Source: Erinaceus europaeus (taxonomy: Eukaryota; Chordata; Mammalia; Eulipotyphla; Erinaceidae). From it: 64,000 nucleotides of DNA. The notes beneath the pieces are model-generated. The model saw only the letters and a list, made by a program, of their open reading frames with translations, did no database searches and was not told the DNA's origin. A program made the translations under genes and the position numbers. The DNA is taken from assembly GCF_950295315.1 (NCBI RefSeq), contig NC_080166.1, positions 97,159,141 to 97,223,140 on the forward strand, read 5' to 3'. Of this stretch, positions 53,704-64,000 are shown one piece after another (the first letter of the stretch is position 1; each line of letters begins with the position of its first letter).

Positions 53704-55317
53704 CATGATCACATCCTTTCTACTACAGACAGCGTGACTGAGGTTGAGTTTTGGAACTCAATGAGAACATCCCATATATATTCTCACTGGGCCTTTCTCT
53801 AGCTCTGGCATTTGCAATTACAGGGTCTCTATTTTTGTCACTTCTCTGCATGTAGAAACATCAGTGAGCTGGCCCAGGAAAGTACCATTGGCTTATTCTG
53901 TATGCTCCCCTTCTCCAAACCCACACCAAACCCCCCAAAAAAGTGCCAGATACATCATCCAACTTGAGAGGCAGCCAGCTGTAGGGAGACAGCTCACCAC
54001 CTACTCCACATTCATAATGTGCAAACAAGTCCTTGGAGGTGATTTTTTTTTTTTAACAGTGCTAAGGTTTACTCTCAAGAATAAACAGGAAAGATGCTGG
54101 CATGCATCAGTTATATTTTTCCTTAGACTTCAGGGGAGTTACAAAATAGGGAAAATAAACATTTCAGTCCTCCTTCCCACTCTATCCATCTTCTGCTGTC
54201 AGTTACAAGGAAGTTTTTTGTTGTTATTGTTTTGCTTTTTTAAAATTAATTGCTTGGCTCTGGGAGCTGTGATGAAAGAGGGGTCAAGGGAAGAAGAACT
54301 GCCAGGAGTCCCTGCCCTTTCTGGAACCCTCTCATGTTGTACAGGCTGTGCAGCCAGGCTCACCAAGGGACCAGAGGCACTTGGAAGCTGCCATGAGAGG
54401 ACAGAGGATGAGAAGGAGTCTTTCTTCTCCTGCTAGGAAAAGGGTGGCAGCAGTACACAGGAGGAATTATGGTGACCTACATTCCCCTCTTCACTTGTAC
54501 ATGTCAGTGAGAAAGGAGAAACACGTGACAGGAGGACCCCGATATACAAAGACACCCATGCACTAGTGTTTCTCCATATCATACCCTCTCGTATTTAAGG
54601 AAAGTGGTGTATTGAAAAAGAATGTCTCCTGCATTCTGAAAAGCACCACCACTTTAAGTAGTACTCAATGTGAATGGGATAAAGTATCTCCCAGGCTTAC
54701 TCTGCTTTTGTTATTACATTCCTGCACACAAAGACAGCATCTGGTTCACCGCCCACTAAAAAAAAAAAAAAAAAAAAAGTTTGGTTTGCTCTAGTGCATT
54801 CCAAAAATAGAGTCTAGACTTTTAGTGTCATTTACATCTGAGTTAGAAGAATAATCAGGAAAATAATAATTTATGAATAATTAATTAGGCTCCGTGCCAT
54901 ATTAGAGTAAAGCTATTTTTAATTTGCAAAAGGCCAGGATAGCCTGGATTTCAAAGTAAGAAGAGGCATGCAGCAATTAAAGGGGCTGGTGATAGAAGAA
55001 TTGATTGCCTATCAATGCACATGTCATCCCTGATTGGCCTCTATGATACTCTTCAAAAACAAGACAATCAGAGATTAAAGGGAGAGAGAGAGCGACACCA
55101 CATATCATATTCATTGCCTAGGACACAGGTTAAACACTGAATAAGGAAAACAATTCTTCTCTTTGTGGGAAGACTAAAACTAAATGCAAACTTACCATCA
55201 TTTGAAGTGTAATATATCAACAATTAATTAAAATAATAATAATAAATGACTGAGTGATGAGGACAATAGTAGGAAAACTTTAGTAGCAATAACAGTTTTG
55301 TTTCATGATGTTTAAAA
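53704..55317. other. Unique DNA with a candidate conserved stretch (54780-55010), no gene seen
   Basis: The longest open frame of the window (53864-54436, 190 codons) begins at a GTG and has no known domain; not called. At 54780-55010 the sequence is rich in TAATTA/AATAATTTATGA-type homeodomain-like cores and free of repeats. Confidence 0.4.
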
Positions 55318-55485
55318 TGTTTATTCTATTTATTACATATGAGAGTGAAAGAGAGAATTTCACATGAGGTAATCAAAGAGCAAGAGAGAAAGAAAGAGAA
55401 TGAGAGAGACCACAAATGGTGTTGGATCAAGTCAGGAACCTTAGATATGCAAAGTCAAGAATTCAACCCACTAACCCACTGACAC
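55318..55485 (-). mobile_element. SINE B-like, antisense, old
   Basis: tttattctatttattacata, long GA-rich block, gatcaagtcaggaacctta and aattcaacccactaacccac. Confidence 0.5.
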
Positions 55486-55664
55486 AATAAGAAAGAGGGA
55501 AACTGAAAGAGAGAGAATTAATGAGGAGTGGTGCCATTAAACCCAAGTTTCCCAATATCAGGAAAGGATACAGATCTGAGGTCCCTCTGCTCATTTTCTC
55601 ACCCATGACTGACCATTACTGACTTGAAATTCCAAATACTTGTTTAACTGCTACTTGGGGGTAC

Positions 55665-55862
55665 CTGTATTCATTATTGGGTAGAGACAGAGGGAAATTG
55701 AGAGGGCAGGAGGAGGTGGAGAGGAAGAGAGACAAAGATACACCTGCAGCACTGATTCACCACTTTTGATGCTTTCCCCCTGAGGGTGGAGATCAGAGGC
55801 TTAAATATGCGTCTTTGTGCATTGTAATGTGTGCACTTAACCAGTTGTACCACTGATTGGCA
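55665..55862 (-). mobile_element. SINE A, antisense, old
   Basis: attgggtagagacagaggga, purine-rich block, ttcaccacttttgatgcttt and accagttgtaccactgattg. Confidence 0.8.
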
Positions 55863-56590
55863 CTTATTTTGGGGTACTTAGACTAGAGAAAAGACTATGT
55901 ACTGCAGGGAAGAACAGCCTAGACAGACACCCATCAAGGTCAAATTGTGAATGGCCTCACTACCCATCAACTTTCTAGCAGCCATTGGGATGGGAATTGA
56001 GTTTTAACAAGGGCTGTGTTCTTAACCAGGACTCTCCTCTTGAAGTTCTGCTTCCTTCTCTGTGACCCACTGGCTTTCAGTGACAATGAAGGTGCTGAAA
56101 CAGGTAAATGTTTCCTTATGTTTTTATTCTAACCATTAAAAAGAAACGATTATGAAAATTTTGCTAACATAGAAATATTATTATATATAACTACATCAAA
56201 TTAATGTGTTATACACCCTGAATTTATACAGTGTAATATGTCAAGTATATTTCAATTTCAAATAAAAGGAGTCCCAATTCTAAGTGTTTACTGAAATCAA
56301 TTGGGAAATTATAGAGGAAAAAAAATATTACTTTCAGAGTTTTAATTGAACCCAATGAATTACAATCTCCTGTTATGACTATTACAAATTATTTTATGAA
56401 AGATCACCAGGTGAGGTGAGTGATTTGCCAGTGACTGATGTGACTGATGTCTCACAAGGAATTCTGAAAGTGTCAGTTACTGTATTATAGCACTAGATTA
56501 TGGACTGCTAAATCCTACTCATCTTAAACATCTCTGTACGGGGGGCTAGGCTATTAAAGGCACTTGATGTCTTAACAGTTTGATGATTAA
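55863..56590. other. Unique DNA
   Basis: Nothing recognised. Confidence 0.45.
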
Positions 56591-56592
56591 TG

Positions 56593-56696
56593 GCTGGAAA
56601 AAATAGTCCACTTAGAGAGTGCACTGCTTTGCCATGTGCGGGACCTAGGTGAGAGCTCAGCCCCAACTGAACTGAAGGAAACTTTGGTGCAGTGGT

Positions 56697-56746
<50 letters not shown>

Positions 56747-56800
56747 CTCTTTCTCCCTATCTCACCGCCTCTCTCTTGAAACAAGAGTTTGATAATTAAA
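56593..56800 (+). mobile_element. SINE C with (TC)n
   Basis: agtccacttagagagtgcac, tgctttgccatgtgcgggac, gagctcagccccaactgaac, then a TC run at about 56700-56731 and TTTC units. Confidence 0.65.
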
Positions 56801-58053
56801 TCTCTGCTAGATAAAATATGAATTTATTTTCTTAGTTACTGAGTACTACTGAAAGGGGGGAAGTTTATATAATGAAGACCAAAAGAAATGTTCATTTGAT
56901 GTCATATAATTTTTAAACACAAAAAACTGTCCTCAGCTTTACTATATAGAGATAGATATCCCAAGTAAGGAATTTTAAAAAGGGATTAACATTAACTTAT
57001 TTTTAATCTCTTTTGTATTTTTTTAATGGCTTGTGCTTCTAGGCATGGGCTTTAGCATTTGCTTTATTAAGCTGACCTACATTGTTTGCTTTACTGGTTT
57101 ATGGTCATGGAGGGCATATAAATCCAAGTAAGGAAGGGTATGCAAGAGAGATTCTCCTGGACTTAATACATGGGTCAGTGTTTTCTTCCTTTCTTTTTTT
57201 TGTTTTTTAATTAAGTCATTGGTTATTCTTCCTTGGTTTGTTTGTTTCTTTTACAGTTGCCAGAGGAATTAAAAGTCAAAATATAAGGCTGATGTAAATG
57301 TGCCTTTGAATTAGATCTTTGTATAGAGTACGGCAACAATGTCAAACATTCCCTACTAAGAAACGATTAATCCTGAAAGCAGTGGTTCAAAATGAAGAAA
57401 GGAGGTTGTGTACTAGTGTGTTTATTTCATGATGATCTAAAATGTACTCCTTTGCATTTAAATGGGCACAAAAAGACCGAAGCATTAACTTGGGGCTCAT
57501 TCAAAGTAAGCTAATGTCTGTCCGTTCATTACATACCCCACAAATAAAAATCTCCTCTGGTGAAAGGCAAAATCACTAGCACAAACAGCTGGGTTTGCAT
57601 GACGCCATGCTGCCTGATACCATCATTTGATAGGCTTAATGTCACTTCTGTACTATTCTATACCACAGAGAGAGATGTTGAGTTGCATCCAACAGGGTGG
57701 CTAACATTCTGTAGCTAATTGTGTGTTGCTCCATGACAGCACCAAAGGAAGGACGACCCCTCATATGTCTCAGGAGGGAATAGAAAGATACTGTGTTTAT
57801 AGTCACCCATCTGTCTGATCACAATAGGATTACATGCTAATACAGCCACAGTTTAGTGTGTCCTTCAAAAATGACTATCTCATTATTTGCATTCTACCAG
57901 CTATTTCTCTGACACCACCTAACACCACCGTGTCTACTCTCTATACTAATAGCTAACAACATTCTTCTAACTAAACTGATAGCCTTAAGACACCAACTAA
58001 AGTGAAGCCCCGCCCAGTAGATCCCACAATAGCACAGAGAATGTAGCTTTGAA

Positions 58054-58060
<7 letters not shown>
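56801..58060. other. Unique DNA with a candidate conserved stretch (57290-57900), no gene seen
   Basis: From about 57290 to 57900 the sequence has balanced composition, no repeats or low complexity, and many ATTTGCAT/TAAT-type motifs. It contains no long open frame. Confidence 0.45.

Positions 58061-58061
<1 letters not shown>

Positions 58062-58085
<24 letters not shown>
58062..58085. repeat. (TA)n microsatellite
   Basis: About 12 TA units just upstream of an L1 insertion. Confidence 0.92.
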
Positions 58086-58128
58086 GCCTGAGTCAGGTGG
58101 ATGAAGGGAAATAATTCATTTTATCCAT

Positions 58129-58750
58129 AAATGGGCAGAGGATATGAACAGAACATTCACCTCAGAGGAGATCGAAAAGGCTAACAAGCATATGAAAAAC
58201 TGCTCCAGGTCGCTGATTGTCAGAGAAATGCAAACAAAGACAACATTGAGATACCACCCACCCCTGTGAGAATGGCATACATCAAAAAGGACAGCAGCAA
58301 CAAATGCTGGAGAGGCTGTGGAGACAGAGGAACCGTTTTGCACTGCTGGTGGGAATGTAAATTGGTCCGGCCTCTGTGGAGAGCCGTCTGGAGAACTCAC
58401 ACAAGGCTAGACATGGACCTTCCAAATGACCCAGTAATTCCTCTCCTGGGGATATACCCCAAGGACTCCATAACACCCAACCAAAATGATGTGTGTACTC
58501 CTATGTTCATAGCAGCACAATTCATAATAGCTTAATAGCTAAAACCTGGAAGCAACCCAGGTGCCCAACAACAGATGAGTGGCTGAGAAAGCTGTGGTAT
58601 ATATACACAATAGAATACTATGCAGCTACTAAGAACAATGAACTCAACTTCTCTGACCCATCCTGGTCAGAGCTAGAAGGAATTATGTTAAGTGAGCTAA
58701 GTCAGAAAGATGATGAGTATGGGATGATCCCACTCATCAACAGAAGTTGA
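58129..58750 (+). pseudogene. L1 ORF2, C-terminal end, frameshifted
   Basis: Encodes the last part of L1 ORF2: IKKDSSNKCWRGCGDRGT, the cysteine/histidine end LHCWWECK, DPVIPLLGIYPKDS, and the terminal EYGMIPLINRS with a TGA stop at about 58750. Two frame breaks are visible: a short loss near 58255-58262 and an 8-bp direct duplication (ttaatagc) near 58530. The zinc-knuckle residues are intact. Confidence 0.93.
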
Positions 58751-59960
58751 GAAAGATCAGAAAGGGAGAAACTAAAGGCAGGATCTGACTAAATTGAAAG
58801 TAGGGCATCAAAATAAAAACCCTGTGGTGAGCAGGAGGGTGGACATGCAGCTTCCTGGGCTGGCAGGGGTTGGGGTGGGGGCGGGTGGGTGTGTGGGATG
58901 GAACACAATGTTTTGGTGATGGGAATGGTGTTTATGTACACACCTATTAAATTGTAGTCATATAAATCACCATTTAATTAATATGAGAGGGGGAAAATTG
59001 ATTGTATGTCTAACAAAGGGACTTTTCAAAGCTAACCCAATTACCAAATAATGTGAGGATAACAGTAACTATCCATTGTCTTCTCGAACCCTAAGACAGC
59101 AGGAACCTCACACTTCCACTGTAGAGCCTAAACTTCCCCCAGTCCTGGGACCCTAGGGTAGGGCCCACTTTCCCGTATGCTTGTCCCAATTCTTATCAAA
59201 TAATATAGCATCCACTGATTGCAACCTAATCAACACCGAGTGCCACCCCAGCACGCTTCACTTCAGACTGTGTCCAGAGACTTCAGGTATGGAAAGACAA
59301 CCCTTCAGCTTCATGACTCTGTTGAGACCTTTCCTTTCATAGCATTCTCTAATTCCATCCCAGGTGGTTCACTTCCTAACAAAGTCCCAAAACCTAGATA
59401 TAGACCAGGTTCTGTGAGAGAGAGCATATGTTCACAGGTATCCATAAACTAGGGCAAATATATACCTGAAAGCAGTAGTACACTAGAGTTTGCAGTGAGT
59501 ACCCCCCAACACTTCATATCCACTATTCCAACCTTTGGGTCCATGATTCTTCAACAATTTGTTTGGCTTTGTATGTTAACTCTCTTTTCAGTCACCAGGT
59601 TCCAGATGTCATCAGGATGTTGGCCAGGCTTCCCTGGACTGAAGACCCCACCAATGCGTCCTGGAGCTCAGCTTCCCCAGAGACTCACCCTACTAGGGAA
59701 AGAGAGAGGCAGACTAGGAGTATGGATCGACCAGTCAATGTCCATGTTCAGCGGGGAAGCAATTACAGAAGCCAGACCTCTCACCTTCTACAACCCACAG
59801 TGACCCTGGGTCCATGCTCCCAGAGGTATAGAGAATGGGAAAGCTATCAACGGAGGGGATGGGATATGGAGATTGGGTGGTGGAATTGTGTGGAGTTGTA
59901 CCCCCCCATCCTATGATTTTGTTAATGTCTCCTTTCTTAAATAAATAAATTAATTTAAAA
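58751..59960 (+). mobile_element. L1 3'UTR, short class, complete to tail
   Basis: Directly follows the ORF2 stop. Order: G-rich tract at 58865-58898, ggtgatgggaatggtgttta, the gagagggggaaaattgattg block, ttaccaaataatgtgagga, gacctttcctttcatagc, gtttgcagtgagtaccccc, then the terminal 0.45 kb and an AAAT-rich tail. It anchors the 3'UTR identity of all truncated copies. Confidence 0.93.
58865..58898 (+). other. G-rich tract in L1 3'UTR, possible G-quadruplex
   Basis: Six G runs of three or more within 34 bp, just after ORF2. Mammalian L1 3'UTRs are known to carry such polypurine/G-quadruplex tracts; folding here is inferred. Confidence 0.7.
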
Positions 59961-60679
59961 ATACAGTAAAATAAAACAAAGAAAAAAAAAAAAGAAAGGG
60001 CAACACTGTGTTGCATGTGTCTGTTCTATGTCTGCCATTACAGATGACTGAATAGATAGTAGGAGGCAGTGCTCAAAATCGACTTCTATATAGGAGGTCC
60101 TCCTTGTTAGCAGAGATTTTTAACATTTCCAAAAAGTCCAAGAACATTGTATTCTCTAGAAACTCAAAGGATATTCCATCTATGTGATGTTAATTAAAAA
60201 TGTAAAGAGATTTCATATCATTGTGATGACCACCATCTAGAAAAATGAATGCCACGTTGTTCCCAGTCTCCTCTACAAGTTAAAAGCACCTAACCATAAA
60301 GCTTGGGGCAGGATTGAGAAACAGAGAAATGTGTGTCATTTGAAATTTGAAAAGTAGTCCCTTGCTGATTGGGGGTGGAGGAGGAAGATGCATACTGGAA
60401 TTTCAAAAAGAAATGCAGTAATGACACAATCTGCATAATCACTTATCACTTAGCTTGGGTACAGAAGGCCATAGAGAAAACGGATTGTTTGGAATACACT
60501 GTCTTGATAGATACAGATTTAATGATGATGATTTTAAAGCTAGGAATATTAACAAAAAGGTTGATTGAAGCTTTTGAACATTGCTTTTTATAGTTCTGGT
60601 ATTTTCCTTCCTTCTGTAAAGTACTGACGGTTGTCTTGAGTCATAGAAATGTTTAAACTGTCGCTTCAAATGTCATTGA
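59961..60679. other. Unique DNA between two L1 copies
   Basis: An A-rich stretch near 59980 adjoins the L1 tail; otherwise nothing recognised. Confidence 0.45.
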
Positions 60680-61172
60680 CCACCTCACTCCTGTAAGAAT
60701 GGCATACATCAAAAAGGACAGCGGCAACAAATGCTGGAGAGGCTGTGGGGACAGAGGAACCCTCTTGAATTGCTGGTGGGAAAGTAAATTGGTACAGCCT
60801 CTGTGGAGAGCAGTCTGGAAAACTCTCACAAGGCTAGACATGGACCTTCCATATAATCCAGTAATTCCTCTCCTGGGATTATACCCCAAGGACTCCATAA
60901 CACCCAACCAAAAAGAGGTGTGTACTCCTATGTTCATAGCAGCACAATTCATAATAGCTAAAACCTGGAAGCAACCCAGGTGCCCAACAACAGATGAGTG
61001 CCTGAGAAAGCTGTGGTATATATACACAATGGAATACTATGCAGCTATCAAGAACAATGAAGCCACCTTCTCTGACCCATCTTGGACAGAGCTAGAAGGA
61101 ATTATGTTAAGTGAGCTAAGTCAGAAAGATAAAGATGAGTATGGGATGATCCCACTCATCAACAGAAGTTGA
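60680..61172 (+). pseudogene. L1 ORF2, C-terminal end, open frame
   Basis: An uninterrupted frame from the 5' truncation to the stop at 61172, including IKKDSGNKCWRGCGDRGT, DPVIP-like NPVIPLLGLYPKDS, PRCPTTDECLRKLWYIYT and EYGMIPLINRS. Compared with the 58-kb copy, the zinc-knuckle histidine and last cysteine are replaced (LNCWWESK for LHCWWECK). Truncated, so nonfunctional. Confidence 0.94.
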
Positions 61173-62517
61173 GTAAGAAGATCTGAAAGGGAAACTAAAA
61201 GCAGGACCGGATCAAATTGTAAATAGGGCACCAAAGTAAAAACCCAGTGGTGAGGGGTAGAAATGCAGCTTCCTGGGCCAGTGGGGCGTGGGAGTGGATG
61301 GGAGGGATGGGTCACAGTCTTTCGGTGGTGGGAATGGTGTTTATGTACACTCCTAGTAAAATGTTGTCATATAAATCACTAGTTAATTAATACGAGAGGG
61401 GGAAAATTAATTGTATGTCTCGAAGTTTTTTAAAACACAGACTGAATCTTTTTAATATATAGGCTGTGTATTTGATATATGGACTCTCTCAAAAGCCTAG
61501 ACCAAGTAGATCAGAAGCCTCCAATGGCACAGCTATATACAAGATACTGGATACTGTACAGCAAACCCTAACAAAAGGACTTTTCAAAGTTAACCCAATT
61601 ACCAAATAATGTGATGATAACATTAACTATCGATTGTCTTTTGGAACCCTAAGACAGCAGGAACCTCACATCTCCTCTATAGAGCCTCTACTTCCCCCAG
61701 TCCTGGAACCCTTGGATAGGGCCCACTTTCCCGTATGCCTCTCCCAAACCATATCAAATAATGTTGCATCTGCCGATCGCAACCTAATCAACACAATGAT
61801 CGCCATCTCAACATGCTTCAGTTCAGACCGTGTCCAGAGACTTCACGTGTGGAGTGACAACCCTTCAGCTTCATTACTCGGGTGAGACCTTTCCTTTCAT
61901 AGTATACTCTAATTCCATCCCAGGTGGTTCACTTTCTAACAAAGTCCCCAAAACCTAGATATAGAGCAGGTTCTGTGAGAGAGAGCATATGTTCACACGC
62001 ATCCATAAACTACTGCAAAACATATACCTGAAAGCAGTAGTACACTAGAGTTTGCAGTGAGTACCCCCCTAACACTTCTTCTCCACTATTCCAAGCTTTG
62101 GGTCCATGATTACTCAACAATTTGTTTGGCTTTGTATGTTAACTCTCTTTTCAGTCACCAGGTTCCAGATGTCATCAGGATGCTGGCCAGGCTTCCCTGG
62201 ATTGACAACCCCACCAATGTGTCCTGGAGCTCCGCTTCCCCAGAGACCCACCCTACTAGGGAAAGAGAGAGGCAGACTGGGAGTATGGACCGACCAGTCA
62301 ATGCCCATGTTCAGCGGGGAAGCAATTACAGAAGCCAGACCTTCCACCTTCTGCAACCCACAAAGACCCTGGGTCCATGCTCGCAGAGGGATAGAGAATG
62401 GGAAAGCTATCAGGGGATGGGATGGGATATGGAGATTGGGTGGTGGGAATTGTGTGGAGTTGTACCCCTCCTACCCTATGGTTTTGTTAATTTATCCTTT
62501 CTTAAATAAAAAAAAAA
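61173..62517 (+). mobile_element. L1 3'UTR, short class, complete, about 1.34 kb
   Basis: Contains the G-rich tract (61281-61311), the tttaattaatac block, the aagacagcaggaacctcaca block, the short-class junction gcagtgagtacccccctaac at about 62056-62075, and the conserved terminal segment ending gttttgttaatttatccttt plus A tail. A young copy; no clear target duplication found. Confidence 0.94.
61281..61311 (+). other. G-rich tract in L1 3'UTR
   Basis: gtggggcgtgggagtggatg followed by ggagggatggg, at the position equivalent to 58865-58898; at least four G runs of three or more. Confidence 0.65.
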
Positions 62518-64000
62518 TTTTTTAAAGAATGAATTTTACTAGAAAGAATCTAATTTACCAACACTAAGGATGGTGTACAAGTTATCTATCAGAGACATCT
62601 GTTGGTTTTCCCTTGTGTTATTTGGTTCTCAGATTTAGGCTAGTTATTGCATAGTTATTGGTATTCTAATAAAAAGGGGGAGATTTCTTTCGGAAAGAAA
62701 ATCAAATAAGGTTCTAACATAAGAATTCTGAATGTACAGTTATTTTAAGTCTTTTAAGGGAATGTTGGAGTTTTGAAAAAGTGAAACTAATGAAATATTC
62801 TTTAAGGACTAAGACACTGTTTCTTTTGTAATCACCAACACACCCCCAGCATCCAGAACAGTGTCCAATGTATCTTAGAAACAGTCAATATTTGCTGAAT
62901 GGATAATTGAAAGACTTGAAAATTGGAAGACACACAAACAATGTAAATAGAAAACAGAAGGTTTCAATAATGCTTGATTTGAGTAAAAAAAAGAAATCCA
63001 TAAATCAGAAGTCACGGGAGGGGCAGAAAAGTTGGAAATACAATTTGGCTGCAGGGGAATTATGACATAAATGCTTGCTCAAATTTTTCACTACCCTTGC
63101 TATCTTTCAAGCTCAGTTGATTGCCTAAACTATAGTTCATTGGCAGTATACTCTCTTTGAATGAGACCCTATCCATGAGCAATTTCCAAGTGAATAACTA
63201 TGGCAGATTTGCATAGAATAAACCATAGACAAGCTAACCTTATTTTTAAAAAAGTGGACTGGTATGTGGGGTATGGAGACGGAAGAACTACAGGTGGCTT
63301 ACTTTAGCAAGTTAAGTAATTTAATGCAGTGATAATTTCTAGAAAGGAAATTGAGCTCCAATGAAGCATGCATGTCCTCTTCCATATTATCCGCAACAGT
63401 GCATATAATTTGCACACATTTAATTAACTAATAAAACTCCTATCAGTAACATCAGGCCTGGAAATGTCATTGTTGATGACATGCTGCTCCATCAGGTTTA
63501 GCTGATTGTTTTCTGTTTTGTTAACACCAGACCATGACCTATCCAAAGGCACTGCCTTGCACTTTAACTTGCTTTCAAATAGTTCTCCATTCACTTAATT
63601 ATTTTTTTTCCTATGTAAGATAGAATTTACAGGACTCTTTTCAAATGCAATGCCCTAATGAGACTATGATTTGAGAAAAAACGGAGGCACAGAAATAAAG
63701 TGTAATTCCTAAGTGGTTCACTAGGATACAGAGTATGTTCTAGCAGAGACCAGTCAGGTCACCCATTTATCAGAGATTTATAGTTTATCTCTCACTACAC
63801 AAGTAGAGAAACTTAGCCAGGGCCCTGGGATCAGACATTACCCAGGGTGGAGAGAAAGTCACCACAGCCAGTCGCCATATGGTTGATCAGAAGAGGTCAG
63901 GTAGGAACACACACATATGGCACCGTTAGCTAAGAAAGTTGTCAAGTGTGTGCCCTGTCAATCCTAAGCTTCAATAAGCATTTAATTGTAAAATGTATGC
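62518..64000. other. Unique DNA, no gene seen; candidate conserved stretch 63390-63570
   Basis: No repeats recognised. The 63390-63570 part has taattaactaataaaa-type motifs followed by more GC-balanced sequence and no low complexity. Confidence 0.42.

Noticed and set aside
53864..54436. Longest open frame in the window, 190 codons
   Set aside because: It starts at GTG, spans low-complexity T-rich stretches, has no recognisable domain and no splice or promoter context.
62106..62525. Overlapping open frames of 117-150 codons in the terminal L1 3'UTR, recurring in the copies at 20.5, 27.1, 34.0, 48.7 and 59.5 kb, and an antisense frame of about 80 codons
   Set aside because: Several frames on both strands are open at once. 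By eye, differences between the 20.5-kb and 62.1-kb copies are mostly amino-acid-changing (roughly 4 silent in 17), as expected without selection. The shared open frames reflect common descent and low stop density, not a third L1 protein. A dN/dS test on many copies would settle it.
1..64000. CRISPR arrays, bacterial operons, phage or plasmid features
   Set aside because: Tandem direct repeats here are microsatellites or SINE/L1 parts. SINEs, L1, (CA)n runs and low CpG content show vertebrate DNA; no spacer-repeat structure exists.

Overview
This window is repeat-rich, gene-free mammalian DNA. I find no exon, CpG-island promoter or RNA gene that I can support, and no bacterial-type gene organisation. 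Every longer open frame is either inside a repeat or looks like chance. The dominant repeats are a tRNA-derived SINE with a head reading about GGGTCGGGCGGTGGCGCAGT and an L1 with an unusually long 3' untranslated region. From memory this combination fits a hedgehog (Erinaceus or a close relative). An apparent MLT1 (mammalian MaLR) LTR and ancient L1 ORF2 remnants fit a placental mammal. The species call is recognition, not a database result.

Repeat nomenclature used here. SINE A: tRNA head with clear A and B boxes, CT-rich middle, CAA/AAT tail, and in the longest copies a 3' unit near 'ggcctccaggagcagtgg'. SINE B: head near 'agcataatggttatgc', body near 'ccagagctgagcagtgctc'. SINE C: head near 'tagctcacttggatagtg'. 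L1 copies fall into three 3'-end classes: short-3'UTR (about 1.3 kb, young), long-3'UTR (an extra roughly 0.8 kb middle block), and an older class with a different 3' end.

Layout. 1-5.4 kb: SINEs, a non-LTR retrotransposon C-terminal relic with an (AAG)n tail, and a short-class L1 tail. 5.4-12.9 kb: mostly unique AT-rich DNA with a long-class L1 tail. 12.9-17.5 kb: a second relic of the same retrotransposon, a 2.3-kb L1 insertion whose 5' arm is inverted, and an older L1 tail. 18-31.5 kb: many SINEs and L1 pieces, including a second inverted L1 and a recent full-length SINE inserted into an ancient L1. 31.6-46 kb: long unique stretches (one candidate conserved element), a third inverted L1, an MLT1 LTR split by three later insertions, and a SINE B triplet. 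46.3-47.0 kb: a compact endogenous retrovirus remnant (LTR, primer-binding site, leader, second LTR end) with 6-bp target duplications; this is the only CpG-rich island. 47-58 kb: SINEs, microsatellites and two further candidate conserved stretches. 58-62.5 kb: two direct L1 copies that carry the end of ORF2 plus the whole 3'UTR and therefore anchor the identity of all other L1 tails. 62.5-64 kb: unique DNA.

The best evidence here is structural: target-site duplications, nested insertion order and inversion junctions can be read directly. The most interesting items are the composite retroviral remnant, the (AAG)n-tailed reverse-transcriptase relics, the twin-priming L1 inversions and the two 3'UTR length classes of the L1.
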